Positions 18,225 through 26,810 are shown, counted from the first letter of the stretch. The stretch is 64,000 nt of DNA from Veillonella absiana (GCF_032970905.1 NZ_JAWJZA010000001.1); one strand, 5' to 3'. Translations and numbers: made by a program. The notes: a model not told the origin generated them from the sequence alone.

Positions 18225-18256
18225 GACCTATGTCATACAGTGGCACAACATAGGTC
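18225..18256 (-). terminator. Hairpin between cbiA and cobO
   Basis: A 9-bp perfect stem (GACCTATGT with ACATAGGTC, 14-base loop) is followed on the minus strand by CTCTTATTT. It is a possible weak terminator or an RNA processing or stability hairpin. Confidence 0.45.
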
Positions 18257-18289
18257 TATTAGATATGTATTCATACCTATATCAATGTA

Positions 18290-19723
18290 TTATTTACTTT
18301 TTTTATATAAAATGCATCGATCAATAAAATGACGTGTCCCCTCATCAGTACCAGCAAAATTTAGATGCAAATAAGAGGCCAATACATTATCTGTAGCATA
18401 GCCACCTTCATAAGATTGTGGTTTCCGGCCCCCTTCTAGGTGAAAGGCCCATGGGAAGTTTTCAATATGAGGTTCCATAATAGAGAAATGGAATTCATGC
18501 CCTCTCAGGGATTCACCAACAGGTCCAAGCAATGTATCTCGTAATGCCGTAGCCGTTACGTAGCCTACCTTTTGTAAGGATTTTTGCATTACACAATCCG
18601 CCGGGACAAGGCCCACAGTATCATACGTTTCACCTTCAAAGCCTACAATGTGCTCACATAAATACATAAGCCCCCCACATTCAGCATAGATGGGCATTTT
18701 TTTATCATTAGCTGCTAAAATAGCCGATTTCATAGCCGTATTATCAGCTAATTGTTGAAGGAACATTTCCGGAAATCCACCACCAAATACAAGTCCATCT
18801 ACATCTGGTAATGAACTATCTTTTAATGGACTAAAATAGACTAATTCTGCCCCTTGTTCTTCTAAGGCGGCTAAACTAGCCGGGTAATAGAAGGAAAAAG
18901 CCTCATCATAGGCTACACCGATTTTAGGTTTCCCCAGAGCTTCATCCCTAGCCATACTATCCACTGGACTATCTACTCTAGCTGTAGAATTATTTGTTAC
19001 ATCCACTATTGTATGTCCGTCTAATTCAATAGCTGATGCACTGCTAGCAATATCATGTAATTCATCCAAATTCACCATGCTATGCACGGCCTCACGAATA
19101 GCATCAATAGCCGTTGTAGGATCAAATTCAGTAACTGGTGTTAATCCTAAATGACGTTCTGGAGAACCCATACGGTCATCACGATGGATGGCACCAATAA
19201 CAGGAACACCGATTTTAGCCATGCCTTCACGAACCATACGTTCATGATTGGCAGAGCCTAAACGATTTAAAATAACCCCACCAAAATTCACTTGTGGATC
19301 ATATTCTCTGAACCCTAGTGCTATAGCAGCAGCGCTTTCACCCATAGCCTTGCAATCGATAACAAGAATAACAGGCGCGTTCAATTGTTTCGCAATCTCA
19401 GCCGTGCTACTAACCCCTTCACGACCACCATCATAGAGCCCCATAACTCCCTCTACAATAGCCATATCTGCATTTTCACACATGCGTGCGAAGAAAGGGT
19501 TCATTTTATGCGGTGGCACCAACCACGTATCTAAATTATAACTGTCACGGCCCGATGCAATTTTATGAAAGCCCGGATCAATATAATCCGGGCCTACTTT
19601 AAAGGATTGCACTGCGAGACCGCGCTCACGATAAGCTGCCAATAGGCCAGCTACTATTGTTGTCTTACCGACACCAGAATTAGTGCCCGCAATAACAACG
19701 CGTGGAATCTGTACAGTGTTCAT
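18290..19723 (-). CDS. cbiA: Cobyrinate a,c-diamide synthase
   Basis: ATP- and glutamine-dependent amidation of the a and c side chains of cob(II)yrinate. The 477-residue protein has an N-terminal dethiobiotin-synthetase-like domain (IAGTNSGVGKTTIVAG; SFKVGPDYIDPGFH). Its C-terminal class I amidotransferase domain carries the nucleophile Cys in YAECGGLMYL and a late His in RGHEFHFS. AGAGGT lies upstream of the ATG. Cobyric acid synthase (CbiP) is not in this window. Confidence 0.95.
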   Translation of the reverse strand: MNTVQIPRVVIAGTNSGVGKTTIVAGLLAAYRERGLAVQSFKVGPDYIDPGFHKIASGRDSYNLDTWLVPPHKMNPFFARMCENADMAIVEGVMGLYDGGREGVSSTAEIAKQLNAPVILVIDCKAMGESAAAIALGFREYDPQVNFGGVILNRLGSANHERMVREGMAKIGVPVIGAIHRDDRMGSPERHLGLTPVTEFDPTTAIDAIREAVHSMVNLDELHDIASSASAIELDGHTIVDVTNNSTARVDSPVDSMARDEALGKPKIGVAYDEAFSFYYPASLAALEEQGAELVYFSPLKDSSLPDVDGLVFGGGFPEMFLQQLADNTAMKSAILAANDKKMPIYAECGGLMYLCEHIVGFEGETYDTVGLVPADCVMQKSLQKVGYVTATALRDTLLGPVGESLRGHEFHFSIMEPHIENFPWAFHLEGGRKPQSYEGGYATDNVLASYLHLNFAGTDEGTRHFIDRCILYKKSK

Positions 19724-19802
19724 ATATTCTACCTCTTGTTAATATTATTGCATTCATGCTGCACTAGCCATCAAAGAAAATAGTAGTCAGATTTCCATGC
19801 AA

Positions 19803-20522
19803 TTACCAAATGCATTCGCGATCTTTACGCTTTGCCAAAATAGTAGATAAATAATTTAATTTTGTATCAGATGGCATATTATCCAAGCCTCTGAACACCT
19901 CTTCATCAGGAAGACCAACACGGCTAATCATCACTGCGTCATCTGCCATATCATGTTTTTTCAATGTTTCTTGCACTTCATCAAAGTTTTTATATACTTT
20001 CATGATAACAGCATCATCGGCAACGGCAAGAACTGCATCAATTTTTTCTTTTGGTGCCGTAGCAGGCACGATAGCCAATACTTCTTCTTTTTCTACAATC
20101 GGGTACCCCAAGTGAGAGCCAATAGCACAGAATGCTGGCACACCAGGAATTGTTTCGATATCGTATCCCGTATTTTCGATGAGTCGATATACATACATGT
20201 AAGTACTGTAGAACATTGGATCCCCTAATGTTAGGAACACAACGTTTTTACCTTCTTCAAGGTAGGAAACAATGATATTTTTAGCTTCAATCCAAGCATC
20301 ACTCAAGGTTTCTGCATGGAATACCATTGGGAATACTACAGGAACGATTTCAGTATGATCTTGAATGTATGGTTGCGCAATATTCAATGCTACAGAACCA
20401 TCTTTCTTTTCAGTTTTAGGTGTGATAATGATGTCTGCTTCACCCACGAGACGTGCAGCTTTCACCGTCATTAATTCAGAATCCCCAGGACCTACTCCAA
20501 TGCCGTATAATTTACCTTTCAT
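19803..20522 (-). CDS. cbiL: Cobalt-precorrin-2 C20-methyltransferase
   Basis: SAM-dependent methylation at C20. The 239-residue tetrapyrrole methylase has GIGVGPGDSELMT at the N-terminus, LGDPMFYSTYMYVY and the IPGVPAFCA motif. The only in-frame start is the ATG at 20522, yet the nearest good Shine-Dalgarno (AAGGAG, 20555-20560) is 32 bases upstream. A hairpin and a 12-codon overlapping ORF lie between them, which suggests structural bridging or translational coupling. Confidence 0.94.
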   Translation of the reverse strand: MKGKLYGIGVGPGDSELMTVKAARLVGEADIIITPKTEKKDGSVALNIAQPYIQDHTEIVPVVFPMVFHAETLSDAWIEAKNIIVSYLEEGKNVVFLTLGDPMFYSTYMYVYRLIENTGYDIETIPGVPAFCAIGSHLGYPIVEKEEVLAIVPATAPKEKIDAVLAVADDAVIMKVYKNFDEVQETLKKHDMADDAVMISRVGLPDEEVFRGLDNMPSDTKLNYLSTILAKRKDRECIW

Positions 20523-20550
20523 GTATCTGTATGTATGACACCCCTGTCAT
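20512..20550 (-). CDS. Possible 12-codon leader peptide overlapping the cbiL start
   Basis: ATG at 20550 follows AAGGAG by 4 bases and encodes MTGVSYIQIHER before TAA. The stop lies inside the first codons of cbiL, in another frame. The same DNA forms a perfect 8-bp hairpin (20533-20552). The peptide itself is probably unimportant; ribosome delivery to cbiL is the likely purpose. It is supported by the Shine-Dalgarno position only. Confidence 0.35.
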   Translation of the reverse strand: MTGVSYIQIHER

Positions 20551-20704
20551 ACTACTCCTTTCAATATAACCTTTTATATAAATGAAAGTACTATGCACCC
20601 TGCACCACAGTACACTATAAAACCTATTTTACATGACCCTATCCATAGATACAGTAATGTAATTAATATATTATATTAATTTATCTAGTAATAACAACAC
20701 AAAG

Positions 20705-21559
20705 TTATTTAATAGTAGGAATAGCTGGTCTATGTTTAGAACGTTTCCCATACTTATCATCAATCAAATCCTGTACATGTTGAGTAAACAAAGCTTGTAC
20801 AGATTTGTATTCCCCCAGCCCTTGACGCATAGCCTCTACTTCATAGCCGGCCCCGCGTAATTCATTAATAACACTATCCTCCTCATCTCCAAAGAGATCA
20901 TTTTGTGCATGATCCCCCATAACGAGTAACAGTGGATGTATGTAAATTTTATTAGGTCGCTTCCCATCAAGCCATTCCCAAGGCATCGCAACATCCTCTA
21001 CGTACGGATAATTCTCCAAAACACCTACACGTACATTCGTATGCCCCAATCGGATCAATTGAAACTGTAAATTACCATATGAGGAATTACCAGAGCTCAA
21101 TCCACCATGCCCTACGAGCAACAAACCATCATCTTTCGAAATATTTAGTGGTTCAATACATTCCTTAATAAAGATTTCATAATCGTTTGGATGTTCTTCT
21201 TGCCCCATGTAATATACTAGAGGTCGACCAACGCGTAATGTTTTAAGTTGACCAGCCCCTTCATGAGATAAAATATTATTTTTTAATTTATCGAACTCTT
21301 CGCCACCAGTAAAATGCAATGGTTGTACATAAATATGTTCATAACCAGCTTCAATGAGTTGTTCCAAGGCACCTTCCTCTGTAGGAATTGTCACACCTTG
21401 TTCACGTAAGCGTTTTACAATAATACGCGAAGAAAACGCCAATGATACATCATAAGATGGGAATTGTTGTTGAATATATGCAACAACAGAGTCGATATTA
21501 TGTTGTCTTGCCTCTGCCACTGTGGTGCCAAATGCTACAACCAATATAGCTTGCTTCAT
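20705..21559 (-). CDS. cbiK: Sirohydrochlorin cobaltochelatase
   Basis: Inserts Co(II) into sirohydrochlorin at the start of the anaerobic (early-cobalt) pathway. The 284-residue class II chelatase keeps the expected metal-site residues: His151 in LLVGHGGLSSGN, Glu182 in GVLENYP and His217 in VMGDHAQNDLFGDEED. There is no signal peptide, so it is cytoplasmic. This is the copy that can serve biosynthesis; two relatives lie next to it (21870 and 23211). Confidence 0.94.
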   Translation of the reverse strand: MKQAILVVAFGTTVAEARQHNIDSVVAYIQQQFPSYDVSLAFSSRIIVKRLREQGVTIPTEEGALEQLIEAGYEHIYVQPLHFTGGEEFDKLKNNILSHEGAGQLKTLRVGRPLVYYMGQEEHPNDYEIFIKECIEPLNISKDDGLLLVGHGGLSSGNSSYGNLQFQLIRLGHTNVRVGVLENYPYVEDVAMPWEWLDGKRPNKIYIHPLLLVMGDHAQNDLFGDEEDSVINELRGAGYEVEAMRQGLGEYKSVQALFTQHVQDLIDDKYGKRSKHRPAIPTIK

Positions 21560-21649
21560 GTATATCTCCTAAAAATAACAATAAGTTCACAAAACGCTAC
21601 GTAAATAATCATACCATATTATAAGCGTTATGCGTATACTAATGATAAC

Positions 21650-21680
21650 TTTTATGAAAGTATGAAAGATTTTCATAAAA
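21650..21680. promoter_or_regulatory. Inverted repeat upstream of cbiK
   Basis: TTTTATGAAA (21650-21659) and TTTCATAAAA (21671-21680) form a 10-11-10 inverted repeat about 90 bases upstream of the cbiK start, between it and the terminator of the preceding gene. It could be an operator. No regulator is known. Confidence 0.4.
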
Positions 21681-21732
21681 CTACAGTCAAATGATAGTGG
21701 TAACATCTATTTACTTGAAATTATCATGTACA

Positions 21733-21776
21733 AAACAAAAGCTCTTTCTCCCCTTTAACAGGAATAAAGAGCTTTT
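21733..21776 (-). terminator. Terminator of the cbiK-like paralogue
   Basis: On the minus strand AAAAGCTCTTT (21766-21776) pairs with AAAGAGCTTTT (21737-21747) around an 18-base loop, then GTTTTG. It ends the upstream unit, so cbiK needs its own promoter. Confidence 0.7.
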
Positions 21777-21869
21777 ATAACCCATATATGATATAGACGT
21801 TAACATACACTGGAGATATTTACCTATTTATAACTATATAGATTCGAAAGTATCTATTGGATTTTATGT

Positions 21870-22775
21870 TTAAGAAATCATACCTTGTAAACCCATACCA
21901 CCGTCACGAGTCTCCATAACTCTATTATTTGATGTTCTCATAGATTCTTTGTTGGATATACGTTTACGATCAGATAATCGAATAGCTTGACCTAGATGTT
22001 TTAAAAACAAGTTTTGAATATATGGATTTTCACCTAAACCTTCATTCCAAATAGATACAGAATAACCTGCCTCAGCTAACAAAGCATAAATAGAATCAGA
22101 TCGATCCCCGCCTAGATAATCCATTAAATGGGCTGAACCGATCAATGCCAATGGTACTACCAAAATATCTTTATGACCAATTTGATTCACTAATTGCAAC
22201 GCTTGTTTAAATGTAGGAAAACCATTTGTTGTAAATACGGCTACATTAGAACCTATGCCATACATAGCTTTCAATTGCAATGTACTAAATTCCAACTGGT
22301 TTTGACCATTGGCCATTAATAATACTGTTTTATTTAAAGCTTTTGTATTCACATGACGTAATATGCTTTCAATAGTCGCTTCATAATCATCAGCATAATT
22401 TTTAACACCTAAAGACGTTAGCAAAGGTTTACCTACATTAATTTGAGTAAATCGAAACTCACGACTATGAACATATTTCATGACTTGCTTGCGCAATTGT
22501 TGGTAGCATTGATCTGCCACCAATGTAATTGGTTGAATATAAACCTCATCCACCTGTAATGCTTCTAATTCTTTCAATGCTTGTGGTAAGGATAAAATCT
22601 TTTCATCATATTTTTCATTCCACTTTTCCACTAATGCATCTGACAAGAATACTCTACGCACAAAGGCATCACCATATACGTTACGAACAGCGGACTCTAT
22701 AGAGCCAATAGATTTTTCTACAGCATCTTGATACACCGACCCAAAAGATGCGATGATAATTCCTTTTTTAGACAT
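21870..22775 (-). CDS. Degenerate CbiK-family protein lacking most metal ligands
   Basis: A 301-residue paralogue of CbiK with the same fold markers (IIIASFGSVYQDA at the start, GSAHLMDYLGGDRSDS near 213-228). The first catalytic His is Asn (MANG, residue 156), and the Glu position is Thr (VFTTNGFP, about 183); only the last His (216) remains. It is unlikely to be a cobaltochelatase by the usual mechanism. A basic tail of about 50 residues follows the domain. There is no signal peptide. A tetrapyrrole-binding, scaffold or regulatory role is possible. It is the first gene upstream of cbiK on this strand but has its own terminator. Confidence 0.8.
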   Translation of the reverse strand: MSKKGIIIASFGSVYQDAVEKSIGSIESAVRNVYGDAFVRRVFLSDALVEKWNEKYDEKILSLPQALKELEALQVDEVYIQPITLVADQCYQQLRKQVMKYVHSREFRFTQINVGKPLLTSLGVKNYADDYEATIESILRHVNTKALNKTVLLMANGQNQLEFSTLQLKAMYGIGSNVAVFTTNGFPTFKQALQLVNQIGHKDILVVPLALIGSAHLMDYLGGDRSDSIYALLAEAGYSVSIWNEGLGENPYIQNLFLKHLGQAIRLSDRKRISNKESMRTSNNRVMETRDGGMGLQGMIS

Positions 22776-22899
22776 ATATAACCTCCATACAAAATGACTT
22801 CATTTACGTCACAACAACTGCGTTTAACAATTAGTATGCCTCAAAATTACAACATATGATTTTCTTGACTAATTCATTTATGTACGCGTTGTTATTAAA

Positions 22900-22914
22900 T
22901 GAAAACTATTATCA
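22900..22914. promoter_or_regulatory. Fur-box-like site between divergent CbiK-family genes
   Basis: TGAAAACTATTATCA resembles the 7-1-7 Fur site TGATAATNATTATCA: the right half matches fully and the left half partly. It lies about 125 bp upstream of the minus-strand paralogue and about 300 bp upstream of the plus-strand gene. Such motifs occur by chance in AT-rich DNA. The rest of the 435-bp gap shows only the promoter at 23124. Confidence 0.3.
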
Positions 22915-23123
22915 ACTACTATGGGATTATATTACATTATTTTTTAATAATGGTCAATGAGAAAAACTATCAAATATTTTATTGCTATTATTTAGAAAAT
23001 AATATATAGCTAAAATTCATAGGTATCCTAAAAATATTCATTAAACTTAACTACATAGGTTCTATCTAAAATTTACACATTAATGGGCATGCACAGTCTA
23101 TACCCCAACCAGTATAGGATTTA

Positions 23124-23152
23124 TTGACACTATTTCCTGCTTCTGCTAGCAT
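23124..23152 (+). promoter_or_regulatory. Promoter of the exported CbiK-type gene
   Basis: TTGACA (23124-23129), 17 bases, TAGCAT (23147-23152). It lies 58 bp upstream of the ATG. Confidence 0.55.
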
Positions 23153-23210
23153 GAACCTTAGATTGAATCATAATTATAGAACTACTTATTAATAAGGGAG
23201 CGTGTTTTCT

Positions 23211-24209
23211 ATGAACAACTTGTCTAAAAAATTATTTTCTACAATGCTAGGGGCTACTGCGCTGATTGCTGTGGGCACAACTATTCCTGTACAGGCAGCC
23301 TACCAATTAAACTCTGAAGTAACAACAGCAACACCAGCTCTAAAAGAAGCATCTGAAATTGGTGTTCGTACACATGAAACTGCAGCGCTTCAACAATTGG
23401 AAAATAAAGATGCTATCGTAGTAACTAGTTTTGGTACCACCTTCAAGGATACGCGAGCTAAAACAATTGATGCTACCATAGCAGCAATTCAAAAAGCACA
23501 TCCAAACACTAAAATTGTTACTGCTTTCACATCCCACATCATCATTGATCGCATCAAAGCTAATGAAGGCATTTCCTACCCTACGCCTGAAGAAGCATTA
23601 ACACAGTTAAAAGCTGATGGTTATACACGTGTAGCTATGACATCCCTCAATGTGATTCCAGGAATGGAATACAAATATAGTACAGCTGTATATAACGAAT
23701 ACAAAAATAATTTCAAAAAAATGACTTTGGCTACACCTCTCATATATTGGATGGGCCAAGAAGGTCAAGTTGACCAAGTCACTGAAACCATGCAAGCATT
23801 GACAACACAAATGCCTAAGGTTGGTGCACAAGATGCTATATTGATTATGGCCCATGGTACGCCGGATCCATCCAATGCGTATTATGCAGTAATGCAAGAT
23901 CGTATCGATAGTTTAGGCTTAAATAATACATATATCTATACTGTTGAAGGCACACCAAACCTTGAGCAAGTCATCCCTCAATTAAAAGCAAAGGGCATCA
24001 ACCATGTAACATTAATGCCTCTTATGATGGTTGCTGGTGACCATGCTAATAATGATATGGCCGGCGACGAAGAAGATTCTCATAAATCAATTTTGACAAA
24101 AGAAGGTTTCAAAGTAGATACCTATATCCATGGTATTGGTGAAAATGCAGCGATTCAAAACATCTTTGTAGAACGCGCCAACGAAGCATTTGATGCTTTG
24201 CAAAAGTAA
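23211..24209 (+). CDS. Exported CbiK-type metal chelatase (CbiK-P-like)
   Basis: A 332-residue CbiK-family protein with a clear signal peptide (basic NNLSKK, hydrophobic core, VQA cleavage after about residue 29), so it should be periplasmic. The chelatase metal site is intact: His215 in LIMAHGTPDPSNAYY, Glu in TVEGTPNLE and His in VAGDHANNDMAGDEED. Periplasmic CbiK-P proteins are known from Desulfovibrio, where a role in haem or metal handling rather than B12 synthesis was proposed. It is followed by a substrate-binding lipoprotein gene on the same strand. The start at 23211 is preferred over a GTG at 23202 next to the AGGGAG site. Confidence 0.85.
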   Translation: MNNLSKKLFSTMLGATALIAVGTTIPVQAAYQLNSEVTTATPALKEASEIGVRTHETAALQQLENKDAIVVTSFGTTFKDTRAKTIDATIAAIQKAHPNTKIVTAFTSHIIIDRIKANEGISYPTPEEALTQLKADGYTRVAMTSLNVIPGMEYKYSTAVYNEYKNNFKKMTLATPLIYWMGQEGQVDQVTETMQALTTQMPKVGAQDAILIMAHGTPDPSNAYYAVMQDRIDSLGLNNTYIYTVEGTPNLEQVIPQLKAKGINHVTLMPLMMVAGDHANNDMAGDEEDSHKSILTKEGFKVDTYIHGIGENAAIQNIFVERANEAFDALQK

Positions 24210-24315
24210 TAAGAACTTTCTATTGAAATAGTATTATTTATTTCTACACCTGGGGACTTAGAAATAATTCTTGTCATCCCCTATCAAAGCTTTTACAATA
24301 ATAGATAGAAACTCT

Positions 24316-24344
24316 GAAGTGCGTGTTCCTAGAATACGCACTTC
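24316..24344 (+). terminator. Hairpin between the exported chelatase and the lipoprotein gene
   Basis: GAAGTGCGT (24316-24324) pairs with ACGCACTTC (24336-24344). The following TCTCGTAT is not U-rich, so it may be a partial terminator or a processing hairpin. Confidence 0.4.
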
Positions 24345-24404
24345 TCTCGTATACATAACAGGGCTGTTGTTTTATCTATATTTATATTAGAAAGGCAAGT
24401 AATT

Positions 24405-25361
24405 ATGAAATCAAATCGACTCAGTCTCATTGTTTTATTATGTGCAACGCTATTTATGACCCTCTTCCTTGCTGGATGTGGTAAAGAAGATGCAACAAAA
24501 AACGGTACCACTAAAACAGTGACCTACGAAGGGCAAAATTATACTGTCCCCGCAAATCCACAACGAATTGCCGTCCTATCTAACTCAGTGCTCTATCTCT
24601 TGGATGCTACTGGTGGCACGGCTATCGCCCGTGTTAACACAAACGATAAATTACCAGAAAAATTAGAGGCTCTTCCTGCACTTGGTCAAACTGCCAATAT
24701 TAATATGGAGTCTTTACTTGGTTTAAAACCAGATTTAGTATTAGGTCTAGATTCACAACACAGCAAATATAAAGATCAGCTCAATAGCAATCATATTCCC
24801 TATATTTTAATTAATTATGATGGTGTAAATGACAATATACCTTTAATGACATTACTTGGGGATATCACGAATCACTCAGATCAAGCAAAACAACAAATAG
24901 AAACCTACACAAAAAAGGTTGATACTGTAAAAGCTGCCATCAAAACTATAAATCCTGCAAAAGTTGCTGTATTGCGCGCCACTGGTAAAGGTGTCACAGC
25001 AGAAACAAACTTAGCCATAACTGCTGGCATGGTAAAAGATCTAGGGATGAACAATGTAGTACTTACCCATTTATCAGATACCACAAAAGATAAAACAGTT
25101 CCCTACTCTCTCGAAACCTTGACACAAGATAATCCAGATATTATTTTTATCGTAACTATGGGCAAGGAAGAAGACATTACAAAAGCTATGGAAAAAGATA
25201 TGACCTCAAATCCAGCATGGAACCATCTCAAAGCAGTGCAGAACAACAAGGTCATTTATCTACCTTCTAAATTATTCTTGCTTAACCCAGGATTGCAAAC
25301 ACCTGAGGCCATGGCACGTTTAGTACAAGATGCGTATGGCATAACAGTAGATTTAAAGTAA
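24405..25361 (+). CDS. Substrate-binding lipoprotein of a corrinoid/siderophore-type ABC importer
   Basis: A 318-residue class III periplasmic binding protein (FepB/BtuF/FecB family). The signal peptide ends in the lipobox LAGC, so it is lipid-anchored. Two lobes are joined by a long helix; NPQRIAVLSNSVLYLLDA and LGLKPDLVLGLD are typical of the family. The nearest partners are the permease and ATPase genes at 26885-28724 on the other strand. The ligand could be cobalamin, another corrinoid, haem or a metal chelate. The neighbouring exported chelatase favours a tetrapyrrole. Confidence 0.85.
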   Translation: MKSNRLSLIVLLCATLFMTLFLAGCGKEDATKNGTTKTVTYEGQNYTVPANPQRIAVLSNSVLYLLDATGGTAIARVNTNDKLPEKLEALPALGQTANINMESLLGLKPDLVLGLDSQHSKYKDQLNSNHIPYILINYDGVNDNIPLMTLLGDITNHSDQAKQQIETYTKKVDTVKAAIKTINPAKVAVLRATGKGVTAETNLAITAGMVKDLGMNNVVLTHLSDTTKDKTVPYSLETLTQDNPDIIFIVTMGKEEDITKAMEKDMTSNPAWNHLKAVQNNKVIYLPSKLFLLNPGLQTPEAMARLVQDAYGITVDLK

Positions 25362-25382
25362 AACTCACCATATAATAAAGTA

Positions 25383-25426
25383 AAACGGCGATAGTCCTAG
25401 TTTTCACACTAGGACTATCGCCGTTT
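25383..25426. terminator. Bidirectional terminator
   Basis: A perfect 18-bp stem (25383-25400 with 25409-25426) and an 8-base loop separate convergent genes, with A/T-rich flanks on both sides. It serves the lipoprotein gene (+) and the OFA transporter gene (-). Confidence 0.85.
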
Positions 25427-25437
25427 ATTATATTCAA

Positions 25438-26694
25438 CTATTGTACTGCACGACTTTTTCTAAATTGCATAATCAAGCTCACCACAAGTGCTGTTCCTAA
25501 TAATGCAGCATACACATATAAAGTAGATGCATATCCATTGGACTGCTCTTTTAATACAGAGATTAAGTAAGGCCCCGCTAAACCAGCCATAGCCCAAGCG
25601 GTTAAGACTTTACCATGAATATTACTCAAGGATTTTGTACCAAATAAATCTGCCAGATATGCTGGTAAACAAGAGAATCCACCACCATAACAAGAAATAA
25701 TCACTAAGAACAAAGCTTGGAATAAAAATTCAGTAGTCGTATCGGCAAGCATAATACATGCTACAATTTCCAAAATAAAGAAAGCGATATATGTAAAACC
25801 TCGACCAATATAATCAGAAATTGAGGCCCATACGAGTCGGCCTGCACCATTTACTAGGCCGATAATACCTACCATTGTAGCAGCTCGTTCTGGAGATAAC
25901 CCTACAACTTCTTGTGCCATTGGAGAGGCTACACTGAGAAGGCCTATACCACAAGTAATATTGATAAATAACATCCACCATAAACTATAGAAAGGCTTTG
26001 TTTTCATAGCTTCAGGCGCTGAAAATTGACGTTGTGCTGCCAGAGATTTGATTTTTTCTAGTTTTTTACTATCCTTTTCAGATTCACTTTTATTAGCTTT
26101 CAAAGCTTCTTGTACCGCAACATCACCATCTGTCGGAGCTTTTAAATAAAAAGCAGAACCAATCATAACGATAAGATAGCTAAGGCCCATAATAATAAAA
26201 GTATTTACTAATCCCACATTAGTATTTAAAAATTGTATGGCTGGTCCCGCCACCAATGCGGCAAAACCGAAACCCATGATTGCCATACCTGTTGCAAAAC
26301 CACGATTATGAGGGAACCATTTAATGAGCGTTGACACTGGTGTAATATACCCTACACCCAGTCCTACGCCGCCAATTACACCATATGATAAATACATAAG
26401 CCATATATTATTAATATAAATGGAGAGTCCTGTTCCTAATAATCCAAGAGAGAAACATGCCGCAGATAGTATACCTGATTTTGTAGGACCAGATTGTTCT
26501 ACAAAGCTACCAAAGAATGCCGCAGACATTCCAAGGAAAAAAATAGCCAAAGAAAATGTAAATTGCACTGATGCCAACGTAGCACCTGTGGCCGCAATAA
26601 TTGGTTTAACAAACACGCTCCATGCATATACACTACCTACAGAAATATGGATCCCTACTGCACTTGCAGCAATGCCCCAACGATTTCGTTTCAT
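25438..26694 (-). CDS. OFA-family MFS transporter (oxalate/formate antiporter-like)
   Basis: A 418-residue, 12-helix major facilitator protein with the OFA-type start (NRWGIAASAVGIHISVGSVYAWSVF) and the helix-4/5 region PVSTLIKWFPHNRGFATGMA. It has a cytoplasmic loop of about 50 charged residues between helices 6 and 7. Family members carry small carboxylates such as oxalate, formate, lactate or pyruvate. Substrate specificity cannot be read from sequence. The leader carries a probable ZTP (pfl) riboswitch, which usually controls one-carbon or formate-linked genes and so points to formate-related transport. Confidence 0.87.
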   Translation of the reverse strand: MKRNRWGIAASAVGIHISVGSVYAWSVFVKPIIAATGATLASVQFTFSLAIFFLGMSAAFFGSFVEQSGPTKSGILSAACFSLGLLGTGLSIYINNIWLMYLSYGVIGGVGLGVGYITPVSTLIKWFPHNRGFATGMAIMGFGFAALVAGPAIQFLNTNVGLVNTFIIMGLSYLIVMIGSAFYLKAPTDGDVAVQEALKANKSESEKDSKKLEKIKSLAAQRQFSAPEAMKTKPFYSLWWMLFINITCGIGLLSVASPMAQEVVGLSPERAATMVGIIGLVNGAGRLVWASISDYIGRGFTYIAFFILEIVACIMLADTTTEFLFQALFLVIISCYGGGFSCLPAYLADLFGTKSLSNIHGKVLTAWAMAGLAGPYLISVLKEQSNGYASTLYVYAALLGTALVVSLIMQFRKSRAVQ

Positions 26695-26713
26695 TCAAGC
26701 CTCCTGAAATAAA

Positions 26714-26810
26714 AAACGCCAACAATCTAGGCGTTTGCCCAGACGGTCGGCGTATCTTCATATGTGCAGCCTGTAGTCAATTCTACAAATCCGTCAGCCT
26801 CACATATTGC
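26714..26810 (-). promoter_or_regulatory. Probable ZTP (pfl) riboswitch with attenuator
   Basis: On the minus strand TATGTG (26801-26806) pairs with CACATA (26761-26766) and encloses AGGCTGACGG, a short hairpin TGTAG/CTACA (26783-26787 with 26772-26776) and GGCTG. After a linker comes GCCGACCGTCTGGGCA, close to the CCGCCUGGGCA element of ZTP aptamers. It abuts a terminator (AAACGCC/GGCGTTT, 26714-26736) followed by T residues. The Shine-Dalgarno AGGAGG of the OFA gene comes next. The class assignment is from memory of the consensus; the attenuator layout is seen directly. Confidence 0.55.
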
